DNA from: Lunularia cruciata
Lineage: Eukaryota; Streptophyta; Marchantiopsida; Lunulariales; Lunulariaceae
Length of the DNA stretch: 64,000 nt
Direction of reading: 5' to 3'
Assembly: GCA_948567375.1 (NCBI GenBank)
Contig: OX419761.1
Span: 4,218,501-4,282,500 of the forward strand
The position numbers and the translations under genes were made by a program. Below the pieces are notes generated by a model that was not told the origin of the DNA, ran no database searches, and saw only the letters and a list, made by a program, of their open reading frames with translations. Positions 11,739-22,854 of this stretch are shown in pieces (positions within the stretch are counted from its first letter, which is position 1; every line of letters starts with the position of its first letter).

Positions 11739-11747
11739 CATATATAC
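11739..11747 (-). promoter_or_regulatory. TATA box of LTR copy E
   Basis: The minus strand reads TATATATGGG. The position matches the TATAAATAGG of copy G at 49,466, and flanking sequence aligns (gtaggtgtaattagaa upstream in both). It lies downstream of the ORF, as in the other copies. Confidence 0.6.
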
Positions 11748-12129
11748 AATTTCTTGCTGCCTGATGAAGATAATCAATAGTTGAGAGTGGTTAGAAATAT
11801 TCTAATTACACCTACATCACTCATTGATACTCCTACCTTATATTATCCTAATGTGCAATTAAGAACTACCTACACACCCATAGCCAACTCTACTACTCAG
11901 TTTATCCTTTATCTTGATCCAAAGATCTTTGGCTACAAAATTGTCCTAGGTCTAAAAAGGTTCTAGGTCAAAGGTATTTCAGGACAAAGAACTCTTTGAG
12001 TCCAAAGATAGTTCTAGGCCAAAGGTTTGCTCTACAATTAAACACATTTCTATTCTTTACCGGGTTAGAGTAAGATTTCTTCAACATATGTACATGAAGT
12101 TTGTCCAATAGTTGCTGCAACCGCTCATA

Positions 12130-14590
12130 TGTTTACACCTTTGCCTCCAAAGTGTGCACTTGGGATCTTGATTCGCTCAAATTAAATTTCTCCAAGGAGG
12201 AATTTTTTGTCTCCTCTACTATTCTCACCACTGATCTTACATCATCTCCATCTATGCAAAGATCTTGCTCTTCTCCAAGTTCAGCTATGCACAGATCTCC
12301 TACAGCTTCACCAAAACTTCTTCCCAAATGACTCCACAATCCCAAGCTCCTTCTTCCTCCTTCTCCTTCATCTTTTCTATGAGCTTCTTGATATGTACTT
12401 TGGCCACCCATTTCTCTTCTTACCGCCTCACATCTGTAGCAATTATTGCTACCTTTGTCTTTTCAACCTCACCTTGTAGAGCATTGATCTCTTCATTGCA
12501 AGCCTTCACTTGCTCTTCAAATTGCTTGTGGCAATGTTCTCCTTCTTCTAAGCAAAACTTCTCTTTGTCTTGCCACCTCTTCTCTTTTTACTGCAATTTT
12601 GTAGTCCTGTCTTTCCTTATTCCTGGAGTTTGGCCACTTCTTGTGCCAAGTCATTGCCATGCTTCTCCATTTCCACATGCAATGCAAAAAATTTAGACAA
12701 TTTATCTTGTGCTCTTGTCCTCTTTTGAAAAAATCCTTGCATAGTTCAATGGAGGTGCCCAATAACCAGTAGTATAGTTGGTTATCTACTTGTGGCACTC
12801 CCAATACATGGGAAGTAACTGTTCCATCAACTCAAGCATTGGTCCGACTGTGTGGATGGCTCCTTTGGAAAAAGGCTCCATGATGGCTGGTAGAGCCTCC
12901 TTCTTGCTCAAATTGGCATCCCATCCTATCCTAAAAATGCCAAACGTCTACTCTACTCTTTCTCAATCTTGACAAAGAGGGTGGGTTTTTGTTTTTGCTC
13001 CATGCCTTCCTTTCTTGGATCTTTGGCTTGGGACATTCCTTTGTCCTGATTTTTCCTTCTACCTTAACCCCACCTTTGGCCTGACATGACCCATCATACT
13101 CAAGTACCACTTCAGCCTTGAGCACTTCTTCTGCTCTGAGTACTCCTTCCTCCAAAAGTACTACTTCTTGGTATGAGAATATGGCAAGTCCTACTACTCC
13201 TTCACTCTCTCTTGCTTTCTTCTTGGTGCTCAAAGGTCCAACTTTGGCATCATATCTTCCAGGCCGAGCATTCTTGCTTCTATCAAAATATATTTCTTCA
13301 ATGTTGAAGAGATCTTGGCCGGGGTAGATTGTACTTCTCCACCTTGGTCTTCTGCTTCCTCATCTGATGAAATGACAATATGGGTGAAGGACAACTTGCT
13401 GGCCATAGATGTTGCCTCTAGTTGCTGCACAACTTCATCTTTGTTCTCCAAATTGTGAGCTACTTGGATCTTTTTTGCTCTCTTCTTGGCCTTCATCTTT
13501 GACTTGGAGTGCATTGTTAGTCTCTTCCTCTCCTTCATTGGGGAATCTTTGGCCATCTCTATTTTCCACTTATTCTCAAAACCCAAAGTACTGTGAGCTT
13601 TGTCTATTGGGGTGAACTTCCTAGTGAAGGCAAATTCTACATCTACCAATGCATACTTCTATTACATCTTCTCCTGTTCTTGAGGATACTCAACATGTCT
13701 CTTTGAGAAGTAGTGACCTATATACTTTTCCTTCTTTGTTGGGGTCAGAAGATCCATCCCCAAGTAAAAGTGAATGATCAAAAGGATATATCCTTTTACT
13801 CCTCCTTCCTTGTTCATGTCTCCTTTGAGTTTGCACACTTGCAAACAAAACATGACTACCCAATTTATAGAACTTCCTTCATACATGCACTCAAAGAAGA
13901 TGGCTTGGCTATTATTAAAGTAAGTTGTTTGTTTAAATTTGAACAAATTCATGATGGATTTGTCAAGGACCCTTCTAGCAAGATCCTTGATATCCAAGCA
14001 TGAACCAACCATTGTTGCTCTTATTGTCATCAAATGCTATGCTAAATTGCACTTCTATGCTTGCATCTAGGTGGGCCTAAGCAATTTTTAGTGTCATGGA
14101 ATCTAGGAGAGAATTCTCCACCAATGTTCCTCTATCCAATAGGATGGAGAATTTGAGGAGGAGAGAGTTGATCAAACTCCCCAAAAATGTTCTTCTATTC
14201 AAATTTATGAAGTTCCTCCTTAAATTCTCCATCAGCGTATCTCTATTGTCCTTAATTTCATGCAACATTTCATGATCACTAAATTCTCAATTCCACAACA
14301 AGAATTCCACCTTCTTGCTATGAAGGAGATCTGCCATATTGTGGAGTGACCAGTTGGTCAATCTTGGCAACCTAATAACACAAACTCAAGTGCTCTCCTT
14401 CTATGCCTAGGCCCTTGAGGCACTACAACTTTCTCCTTCCCCTTCATTTCTCTTAATTTCCCTTCTCATAGAGACTTGGTCTCTTGTTGAAATCCTAAGT
14501 CTTGCAACTTCTTGTCAATGGTGGGGAGAGTTCTATCTTGGCTACAACTAACACTCATCTAATTTGACAAAGTGAAAATTGACCATCCCA
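12130..14590 (-). pseudogene. Decayed LTR-encoded coiled-coil ORF in copy E
   Basis: Read on the minus strand, a broken frame contains MLHEIKDN, LLDSMTL, DIKDLARRVLDKSIM, then QTTYFNNSQAIFF followed by IHFYLGMDLL. This parallels the PERTTYVTMQQAVFFHQ and AHFYFGLNLL blocks of element A's LTR ORF. An acidic segment (SSDEEAEDQGGE) and a coiled-coil stretch (NDLAQEVAKL) follow in other frames. Many stops and frameshifts are present, so it is dead. The order of blocks matches the other copies, so it is the same gene in an older, more diverged LTR subfamily shared with copies F and G. Confidence 0.6.
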
Positions 14591-15072
14591 ACTGGAGTAT
14601 TAAGATGGATGCTAAACTGTTTTGAATGTTTGGTAGGTGTGCTTGATGTAAGTGGTTGCATTCTTTAGTAGAAGTCGACTGCGTAGAAAAAATGAAGGAT
14701 GGGAAGAAAACACATGTGAACATTTTTGTACAAAAAAATTATCATCAATTGTAGTTCATGATCTATAAGCCTCACATTTAAGTCCTTGTGATTCTTCCAA
14801 ACTAGTTAATTTTCAAGCAGTGGATGTTCATGCCAAATGGTTTTTTGGCCAAAGGTTGTTCAAGGCCAAGGCCAATTTTCTTTCAATGCAAAGGTCTTTC
14901 AAGGCAAAGAGCTCTTTTGCCAAGTGTTTGTGCAATCTGGAGCCTTCTTCATTGAAGCCTTTGGTGTAGGCTCTCCTCCCTACTCCATAGCTATTGACCA
15001 TTTCACATTACATGTCTTCTAGGTCATCTTTCTTTTGTAGGGTACAATTCCATTGGGTAAAAAAGGCAAACA

Positions 15073-15077
15073 ACTAT
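15073..15077. repeat. Target-site duplication of element A (left), actat
   Basis: The five bases actat lie directly before the LTR start tgtgacaaccc and are repeated directly after the other terminus at 36,529-36,533. Confidence 0.95.
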
Positions 15078-15743
15078 TGTGACAACCCGGCAAATATCAC
15101 TTTTGCAGTAATCGGGTAAGTAAAGTTTGTTCCCATAGAGATACGAGTCAGAATTGGTCAAATACAAAGCAAAGTAACAATTTCAGTTCTTCTTGAGTTC
15201 TTCTTTAGTCTCTCAGGTAGAAACTACACCTAGAAGAGAGTAACAAGCTCACCAACTTGACAGCTTGTCACGAATACACACATAATCACATCATAGCAAA
15301 GTCTGTCCAAACAACTCTTGATTGTGATGAGTCAAATTCTCCCGAAGACAACACTTCACTGCAAAGACCGATTTTGCCTCAGAATTGTGTTCCACCCCTC
15401 CACTGAAGGCACAACTTCCTCGATTGAAATTGCTTCACATCAACTTCGTACTGCACTCACCAATGCAGAATACTAACAACACTACAATTCCTCTCAGACC
15501 TGTCAAGGCATTGCTCCGATGCACTTCACTCAGGATCAAACACACAAAATGAAGATCAAGGCTGTAGATTCCAACATCCACAGACACACTGACTTGCTCT
15601 TTGGAATTCTCCACACACTTGCAAATACAAACAAAAAATTGACAATCGGAATTAAGCTTAAGCGACAAGTACTAAGAGCAGCACTTTGCTTTATCTATCT
15701 TCAGAAAGTTGAATACTGAATAACATTGTACTACAAATGCTCC

Positions 15744-15754
15744 ACTTAAATACT
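15744..15754 (-). promoter_or_regulatory. TATA-like box before R/U5 in the 3' LTR of A
   Basis: The minus strand reads TAGTATTTAAG. It is positionally conserved with CTATTTAAAG in C (40,387) and CACTATTTAAG in D (52,429), each followed by a conserved gcatttgca-like phrase. It lies downstream of the LTR ORF, so the ORF is in U3. Confidence 0.6.
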
Positions 15755-15935
15755 AAAGCAAATGGCAGACTTGCCTACCTAGACACCTCTTTCTAACACC
15801 TTTTCCAACCTACAAATCCCAAGCAATAATCTATCTCTTCATATCTACCCCTTCCTATCTCAAAATCAACTTTTATCCCGATCCAATGTCTACATCATCA
15901 TCGGCTTCCAAACCCGATGATCTTCCTACTAGTTC

Positions 15936-18217
15936 TCATTCTTTGGGTATGACTGATTCTACTAATTTCTTCACTAATTCTACAACTTCTTCACTACAAT
16001 CTTTAATTGAGTTCACAAGTAATCTATCTACACTCTTATTTCCCGACCCACTCTTCTCTAATGTGTCAATCCTCAAGTTTGATGACACTTGTACTCCTAC
16101 ATCTACGACATCGGGTTTCTTCTCCACTGTCACACTATTCTGAATTTTCTCTAACTCCGAATTGACTAAATCTAATCTGAGACTAACATTGTCTTCTACT
16201 TCTAACATTTTCCTATCTACGCGTTCCCTCAATCGGATCAACAAGGGGTTCATGTCCACATCTTTGGCTTTCCATTTCTGAGTCTCTTGCACAAGTAACT
16301 TCAACTCATGCAGACGAGCTTCTTCTAATCTTCCTTCAGCCTCCGTGCTTAAAAGTGCTTGTAATTTCCCTGCAAGGTCTCCTATTGATTCCGATGCATA
16401 TCCTCGAGAACGTTCTACCTTCAACTCCACTTGATACATCTTCAACTTGTCTTTGTAGTCTGCAACGAGCATCTTCTTCTCCTCTGCATACTGCATCTTC
16501 TGTTTCTCCTCACTCTTGACAAGTTCCCGCAATCGCTCTTCTTCTTCTTGTTTGGCCGCCAACTCTCTTTGCCATGCTTGATCTTTTGCTGCGGCACTCT
16601 TCTTCAAGCTGTCCAACTCCTGCTCCATCACAATGGTCATCAGCTTCAGATGAACGTTTTTGATGCGCACATCACTCACTTCTTCCTTCGTCTTGCTCAA
16701 CCACATTGCATGCTCCTTTAATTCTCTGGCTTGCTTTTGCAATTCTTTCTCTTTCTCTGCGCAGCTTCCTTGTAGCACGCTCAGTGTTTTCTTCCTTGAG
16801 TCTTCCTCCTCCCGAAGATCTTCAATTTCTTTATTTCTTCAGACTTGATGCTCTTGCAGTTCCGTCACTTCATTCAACAGATACTTCACCATCTGCAGCT
16901 CATTCATCCGCTTTCTGCGTTCTTGGGGAATTTCTCTACGATGTTCCTTCAATAGCTCCAGTAATGGTGTGACCACCTTTGTCAAATATGATATCCCAAC
17001 AAAGTTTTCTTCTTCTTCCTTGCCATCTTTGTCTGGAGCCTTCTCCTCCGTCATTGGCTTCTTCATCCAAAGTTGCGATCTTCGTATCTTCATTGCGTCA
17101 GCATTGTCTTCATCTTCACCTCTTGAACTAGGCCCCGCGAGATTCTCTACCTCCTCCTTTGGTCTTGACATATTCTCCACCATTGCCTGACCAGCTTCAC
17201 TTACCACCACCAATTGCTGGACTTTTGGCTCTCCCTCACTGTTGCTCCTAGACTCCTCACTCTTCAACATGAGCTCTTCTTCTTCCGAGTCTTCTTGCGA
17301 CTCTGTTTCTTCATCCGACTCCGATCTCGATGATGCGTCTTTTATGACGTTAGTAGTCTTCAACATCAGCCTCCGAGTCTTGTGTTGGATGGCCGATGAT
17401 TTGGCTTTGGGTCTACTTCTTTGGGTCTACTTCGCTTCTTTGTCTTCGGACTGGCAACATCTTTGATCTTCCACTATTTTGTCCTTGCTAACTACTCATC
17501 ATTTGCTTGCAGATGAAGCATATATTGACGTTCCTCTTCGTCTGCTTCGTGTCTCAAGTCAGGGTGCATGTGCGAGACCATACGATGATGCTCATCTTCA
17601 GACAGCAAGTTCAGCCCAAAGTAGAAATGAGCCGCAAACGGTGCAAAATAATGCGGTGGCGAGCCCGTTCTCCAATTCACCACCATCTGCCTTGTTCGGT
17701 GATGGAAGCACTTTGCCCAATTCACTAGTACTCCTGCAAACATCTGATGGAAGAAGACTGCCTGCTGCATGGTCACGTAGGTCGTTCACTCCGGCTTGAA
17801 CATGGCCATCATCACCCCCACAATACTTCTTCAGATTGGGTCCCAATAGGATTCCACCTTGTAACCATTTGTAGTTCTTGGAGCAAAAAATGAGTCACGA
17901 ATCTCCGTCGTCTCCTCTGCAGCATCACACTTCCGATAGAAGGTGACCCCTGTCGGCTCTCTTGCTTCTCTCCCCAATACTAATCTCCAATCCGACTCAG
18001 TCCATCAAGCCGGATTGCCTCTCTTCCCCTCCACCTTGAGACCCTCCTCACAATTACTGGCAACGATCTCTGCCATCACTCCCGGGAATCTGAAATTCCA
18101 ATTCCATGCTAAAAAGGTAATCTGAAGTCTTACCAAGACTTTGATCCTGGCTACTACATCTACTCTTTGGATTGCGAAACCTCTCACTGCCAGCACGTTG
18201 GCTACCTTCTTTGCCAT
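15936..18217 (-). pseudogene. LTR-encoded coiled-coil protein (ORFb), 3' LTR of A
   Basis: Starting at the ATG at 18,217 (MAKKVANVLAVRGFAIQR) the frame spans about 760 codons. Blocks in order: an N-terminal region with RLQITFLAW, FPGVMAEI and EGKRGNPA; a conserved aromatic domain with TTYVTMQQAVFFHQMFAG, NWAKCFH and PPHYFAPFAAHFYFGLNLL, then HPDLRHEADEEE; an acidic stretch (SDEETESQEDSEEEEL); a coiled coil of about 200 residues (SAAAKDQAWQRELA); and a tail with HELKLLVQET, RVDRKMLEVED and VVELVKKLVES. There is no recognisable enzymatic motif. A few stops and frameshifts break it (for example near 17,400 and 16,840). Protein-level conservation with C and D argues it was once functional. The role is unknown; a structural or gag-like accessory protein is a guess. 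Confidence 0.75.
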
Positions 18218-18400
18218 GATTTGTTCTCTCGTTCTACGCTATTGGAAAACAAGACCCTCTCCTGGACGAGACACTCTAACTCCTTCAGGGTTTTGGAAAA
18301 TCTCACTCTCAAGGGGCTTCCGGACACGCATTACTGCAAGACGACTACTCAAAGGAATTGGGAATTTACTCAGAGTGTTTGAATTCCTCTTGCGCAGTTG

Positions 18401-18410
18401 CAATTTTATA
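18401..18410 (-). promoter_or_regulatory. Second TATA box, upstream of the LTR ORFb
   Basis: TATAAAATTG on the minus strand, about 190 bp before the ORFb start at 18,217. A TATA box also occurs upstream of the same ORF in C (37,703) and D (about 55,257). This suggests the ORF may have its own promoter inside U3. Confidence 0.5.
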
Positions 18411-18476
18411 TTGCCCCAAATCGCAGTCATTCTTCAGTCGATTTTGTCAGTGATTTTCTCTCTTCTACATGCACTC

Positions 18477-18698
18477 TCAGTCACTGTCAAGACATGATTC
18501 TTCTACCCCCTGCCGTTTCTTGAAATGTACTTTCTTGCCACGTACAGAGGTTGTTAAACGGTCTTTGTCTTTCCTACGTTTTCCAACCCAAAGACGGTGA
18601 TCTTTGGACTGTTCCCGACATACTCCTCTTCCTAGTACCTCCATCATCGGATCCGATGTCAGCTTCTTTGGCTTTCCTCCAAAGTTACTTCCGTCCAT
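18477..18698 (-). CDS. Small basic ORFa in the 3' LTR of A, 73 aa
   Basis: The ATG is 85 nt inside the LTR start. The product is Lys/Arg-rich (KPKKLTSDPMMEVLGRG, SKDHRLWVGKRRKD, VRGKKVHFKK). The A 5' LTR copy is nearly the same but runs 10 residues longer. Related but broken versions occur in D (LTSGHKVKYLDL near 55,540) and C (AKPKVNLSSRP near 37,440). The function is unknown; high basicity would fit nucleic-acid binding, which is inference only. Confidence 0.45.
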   Translation of the reverse strand: MDGSNFGGKPKKLTSDPMMEVLGRGVCREQSKDHRLWVGKRRKDKDRLTTSVRGKKVHFKKRQGVEESCLDSD

Positions 18699-18783
18699 TC
18701 TTTGTCCGCAATTTGACTTTTCTATGCTTACTTCGTTTCTTAAACACTACCTGTCCTAAAAAACAAAAAATGTGGGTACCACA

Positions 18784-18797
18784 TACCCCCTCCCTCA
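18784..18797 (-). other. Polypurine tract of element A
   Basis: The minus strand reads TGAGGGAGGGGGTA directly before the 3' LTR start TGTGGTACCC. It overlaps the inferred pol stop codon (TGA at 18,797-18,795). This is the site for plus-strand DNA priming. Confidence 0.8.
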
Positions 18798-21700
18798 AAT
18801 GTGAGCGTCCCCACGAACACCGACAACCGGGTTTTTATACAAAGTCGGGTTTGGGGTCCAATATTTTCTAACCCTCCAACCATTGACACAAGTTGCAAAA
18901 GGATTGCCATCCTGGTCTGCAAGTTGAATAGAACCATTATCATAAATGTGCATCACACGATACGGTCCCATCTACCTCAGATTTAATTTGCCTGGAAAAA
19001 ATAGGCGGTGATTATCATATAATAATACCAGATCTCCTTCTTGAACAGTCACAGGTTTGATTCTTTTATCGTGCCAAACTTTCCGTTGTTCTTGAATTTC
19101 CTTTGTAGTTTGCATTGCATCGTCCCTTTTCTCTTCCAACCACATCAATTGATGGATCCAAAGATCTTGACTTTCTTCCTCCGACAAACATTCTTCACAA
19201 AGTATTCTATATGTCGGTACTTCAAATTCAATTGGTAATATGGGATGCAATCCGTAAGTCAGAAAATAAGGAGTTTGCTTGGTAGTAATTTTTTCCGTTG
19301 TCTGATATGCCCATAACGCTGCAGGTAACTTTGTATCCCAGTCATAAGCATAATTGACTGTCACCTTATTTAAAATTTTACACAACAATCCATTGGCTTT
19401 CTCCGTGAGTCCATTTGCTTTCGGGTTGTAAGGCATGGTCTTCCGATGCTTAATTTGGAAGTATTTGGTTAACGCCTCCACCATTGAGTTCAAAAAATGA
19501 GTTCCCCAATCACTGACCAATTCCAGAGGACACCCATAACGGGAAATGATGTTTTGGGAAAAAAATTCTGCTATGGTCTCTGCATCATCTCTTCGTGTTG
19601 CCTCTGTTTCCACCATCTTGGTGGCATAATCGGTACATACTAGGATGTACCTCTTCTTTGTGACACGGGTTACTAGTTGAATAGGTCCCACAAAATCAAT
19701 ACCCCATTTCTCAAATGGGGCTAGAGGCAAAATTGGTTTCAAAGGCCACTGAGAAGTCGCCGTCGGTTTCCCTATTCTTTGACAAGCATCACAACTCCAA
19801 ATATGAGCATGCGTATCTTTATACATCATAGGCCACCAATATCCTACCAAAAGAATTTTCTTCACCGTATTTTTCAGGGCATAGTGTCCCCTTGATGCTT
19901 CCGAGTGCAAGGATTTGATGACTCCTCCTACTTTGTATGCTTCTAGGCATCTCCGAAGTACTTCATCTTTGCCCATTTTAAACAAAATGTTGTGTTTTAA
20001 TTGGTACGGTCCCATTTTCCAAAGGAAGACTGCCCTTTGTTCCGGATCCATCCCCTCAAGACAATGGCACGTATGCAAATAATGATATTCTGCTGCATAC
20101 CGCGTACTTTGCACCGCCATTAAATGATATAGCTCTTCATCAAGAAACCGATCATCGATTTCCAAATCTTGGTCTTGAGTTTCTAACCTGGATAAGAAGT
20201 CCACATTTGAATGCAAAGCTCCTTTCCTTACTTGTACAGTGTATGTGAATTCTTGTAACAACAAGATCCATCGTGCAATTTTCCCGGACAAATCCGCCTT
20301 CTTGACCAAGTGTTGCAATGCATAATGGTCCACATAGAAGACGAATTTGTATCCTAACAAAATAGTGACAAAATTTCTTGCAGGCATACACCATCCCAAG
20401 GGCTTCTCTTTCAGTTGTTGAATAGTTTTTTTCAGAAACTGAAAGTTGTTGGCTGGCATAATACGTCGGGTAGTCCTTTTTCTTCTCGTCCTTTTGACTT
20501 AAGACAACTCCGATGGCCATGGACGAGGTGCCCACATACACATGAAAAGGGACGTCCCAATTTGGGGCCCTCATGACTGGTGCTTCAACCAGTTTCTTCT
20601 TCAATACTTGGAAAGCTTCTTCCTGAGTTGCTTCCCACAGATAATCTTTGGATTTCTTCAGAAGCTTTGTAAGTGGTGTAGCAAGCACTGCATAGTTTGA
20701 TACGAAGCATTTGTAGTATCCAACATGTCCTAAAAAGGCTCTCAGCTCCCGGAGGTTCTTTGGGGATTCCAAAGCTGCAATACTTTAACCTTCTTGACAT
20801 CCACTTCAATTTGTCGGCTTGACATCCACTTCAATTCGTCGGCTTGACACCCGATGCCCCAGAAGAATTCCTTCCCTCATAGCGAAGAAACATTTCTCCG
20901 GGTGTAATGAAAAACTGGCAAAACGACACCTTTCAAAAGTTTGGCGAAGATAATCTATATGTACATCTCTTCGCCCAAACACACAAAAATCATCAATAAA
21001 GACTTTCACAAATTTATGCAAAAAATCTTTGAATATTGAGTTCATCATCCTCTAGAAAGTAGCAGGAGCATTACACAACCCAAAGGGCATTTGATTGTAA
21101 GCAAAAGTGCCCCAATCACTTGTAAATGTGGTTTTGTCCTTGTCTTCTTCTCGAATGGATACTTGATTGTACCCTGAAAATCTATCGAGAAAAATATAGC
21201 ATAAATGACCAACTACTTGGTCCAGAATTGTGTCTGTAAATGGTAAAGGATGATGATCCTTTCTGGTGACTGCGTTCAATTTGCAAAAATCTTGGCATAC
21301 TCAAATTTTCCCGGTCTTCTTCTTTGGAACAATGACAATGGGTGAAACCCACTCACTACTTAGAACAGGGAAAATTATTCCGGCCCCTAAGTACTTATCA
21401 ATTTTGTCTTTTACAAGGAGGGAGTACTTTGGGTTCAAGCGGTATTGTCTTTGCCAAACCGGAACTGCACCTTCGACCAGATCAATCCAGTGCTCGCCAA
21501 ATTCTCATGGAATTCCTGGCATTTAGTCAATAGACCAGGCGAATACATCCTAGAACTCTGTAAACAGGGCAGTCTATCCTGCCAACTCCTCGGCGGTGAT
21601 TGTCTTTGAAATTTTAAAAATCTTTTCTTTAGTCAAGACCACATCTTGACAGTCATCAGGGTTAATAACACCTTCTACGTGACTTACTCGACTCAATCCG

Positions 21701-22695
21701 AGACGTACTTCCGTCAAACCCCCTTCCTCCAAGTCTTGTTCACCCGAGGCAATGTCGTATGGGTCTTCATTGTCGACATCTACCTCGTAGCATTCTAAAT
21801 AATTTACTTGGACATCAGCATCGGAATCCTCGGAAGACAAAGACAATGAATCTTTGGATTCATCCTCGTCTTCGGACAAAGTAGTTTCCCCAAGATGAGG
21901 AACCTTCGTCCAACTTACCATCACCAACTTTTGTTCTTTAGACAAAATGTCTTTAAATCGTAATTTTTGCTGGTGCCAATCCACCATTATCTGGGCATTG
22001 TACAACTAGGGTCTACCGATCAAGAGAGGGTAGCCAGTTTTGGTTACAGGTCATAACACAATGTAGTTTAATTTAAAAGGCACCCCTCCAATAATTGTGG
22101 TAATATTCGACAGCATGCCCAAGGGCCGTCGCCTGGTTTGATCCGCAAACTTAAGTATCCGGGGTGTTGGTTCAAAGGTTGTGTACCCCAGCCAGTGTGC
22201 AGTGTCTTCTGTCATGACATTTACACCCGACCCCGAATCAATGGGTATGGATGTAATCATACAGCCTGCTATCTCCGCATCCACCTCGAGAGATCCCAAA
22301 TCTTCCTGTTCAATATGATAAATTGCAGGCACGTCCTTCTTCGTCATTGTCCTTACTTTCTTGAGGGTTGAACTTAGCTGCTTTTTATAAAGCTTATTGT
22401 CCTCCCATAATTGTTTAAACGTGACATTTGCGCTTGAAGACGCCATATCTGCCACAATATCGTACTGTGGAACTCCCCCCAATTTCACTTGCTTTGTCTT
22501 TGGCTTTGGTTCTGAGTTGTTTGCCTGTTCAAAGCAAACTTCGGGATGCTTGAGGATGCTCACCGGAGTGCGTAGGTGGTTGACCCGATGATCATCGGGT
22601 TGACTAACTTTGGCTTGGATCAAGTCTTTTACTTCAAACCTGATATCTGCCGGAAATAAGAAGGTTTGCGTCCTCACATTTGCTTCCACACTCAT
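18795..22695 (-). pseudogene. Element A pol: protease, reverse transcriptase, RNase H, integrase (broken)
   Basis: Reading down from 22,695: protease with IPIDSGSGVNVMT; RT with the LPF..TILDQV and RFSGYNQV blocks, MPFGLCNAPATF and the catalytic VFIDDFCVFG; RNase H (SMAIGVVLSQKDEK, NYSTTEREALGMVYA); integrase HHCC zinc finger (CDACQRIG) and core (KWGIDFVGP, CTDYATKMVE, CPLELVSDWGTHF); and a C-terminal domain ending VNGWRVRKYW. In-frame stops include one after ATF (21,051, from CAG) and one at 18,972 (from TGG). A one-base frame change lies in RNase H near 20,450, and a 27-bp duplication lies near 20,800-20,850. It would yield the replication enzymes of the virus-like particle. No chromodomain follows. 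Identification is secure, and function is lost. Confidence 0.9.
20796..20850. repeat. 27-bp tandem duplication within element A pol
   Basis: The phrase cttgacatccacttcaatt is repeated directly, with a decayed third start (cttgacacccg). The length keeps the reading frame but inserts nine extra residues between RT and the following domain. Confidence 0.85.
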
Positions 22696-22854
22696 CTCTC
22701 ACGTGCGTAGTACTGCTTCCTTAATTTCTTTCTGCAAGACTTTTGCTTTAGCTTTTGCTAGGACCTTTTCCTCCTTTGCAGAAAGGATAGCTTTTGGTTG
22801 CAGTCTTTTCATTTTCCGGAAGGAAGATGCCGCCATACTTGTTTCTTCGAAAAC

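Larger units (their letters stand above)
11062..15045 (-). mobile_element. Long-LTR copy E (old, probably solo LTR), right end uncertain
   Basis: The left terminus tgtgacaccc corresponds to the inverted terminus tgtgacaaccc of elements A and D. Read on the minus strand the last 100 bases align with the end of solo LTR C (atatc, gggaacaa, tacttac, gtgat, gggttgtcaca). A plus-strand relative, G, shares the promoter zone and ORF. Homology with G continues to at least 14,920. The far end is placed near 15,045 because gtagggtacaa resembles the other copies' start read in reverse, but no target-site duplication was found. Internal protein coding is badly decayed, so this copy predates A, C and D. 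Confidence 0.65.
15078..18783 (-). repeat. 3' LTR of element A (3,706 bp)
   Basis: On the plus strand it starts tgtgacaacccggc and ends ggtaccaca, which on the minus strand is TGTGGTACCC...GCCGGGTTGTCACA. The partner LTR at 24,979-36,528 is collinear throughout. The size is far above the usual 0.3-2 kb for plant gypsy LTRs, and most of it is taken up by two sense-strand ORFs. Confidence 0.95.

Noticed and set aside
15078-18783. Idea that the coiled-coil ORF is a host gene caught between two elements
   Set aside because: The whole 3.7-kb unit is repeated at both ends of A inside matching target-site duplications, and occurs as solo LTRs C and D with their own duplications, so it belongs to the LTR.
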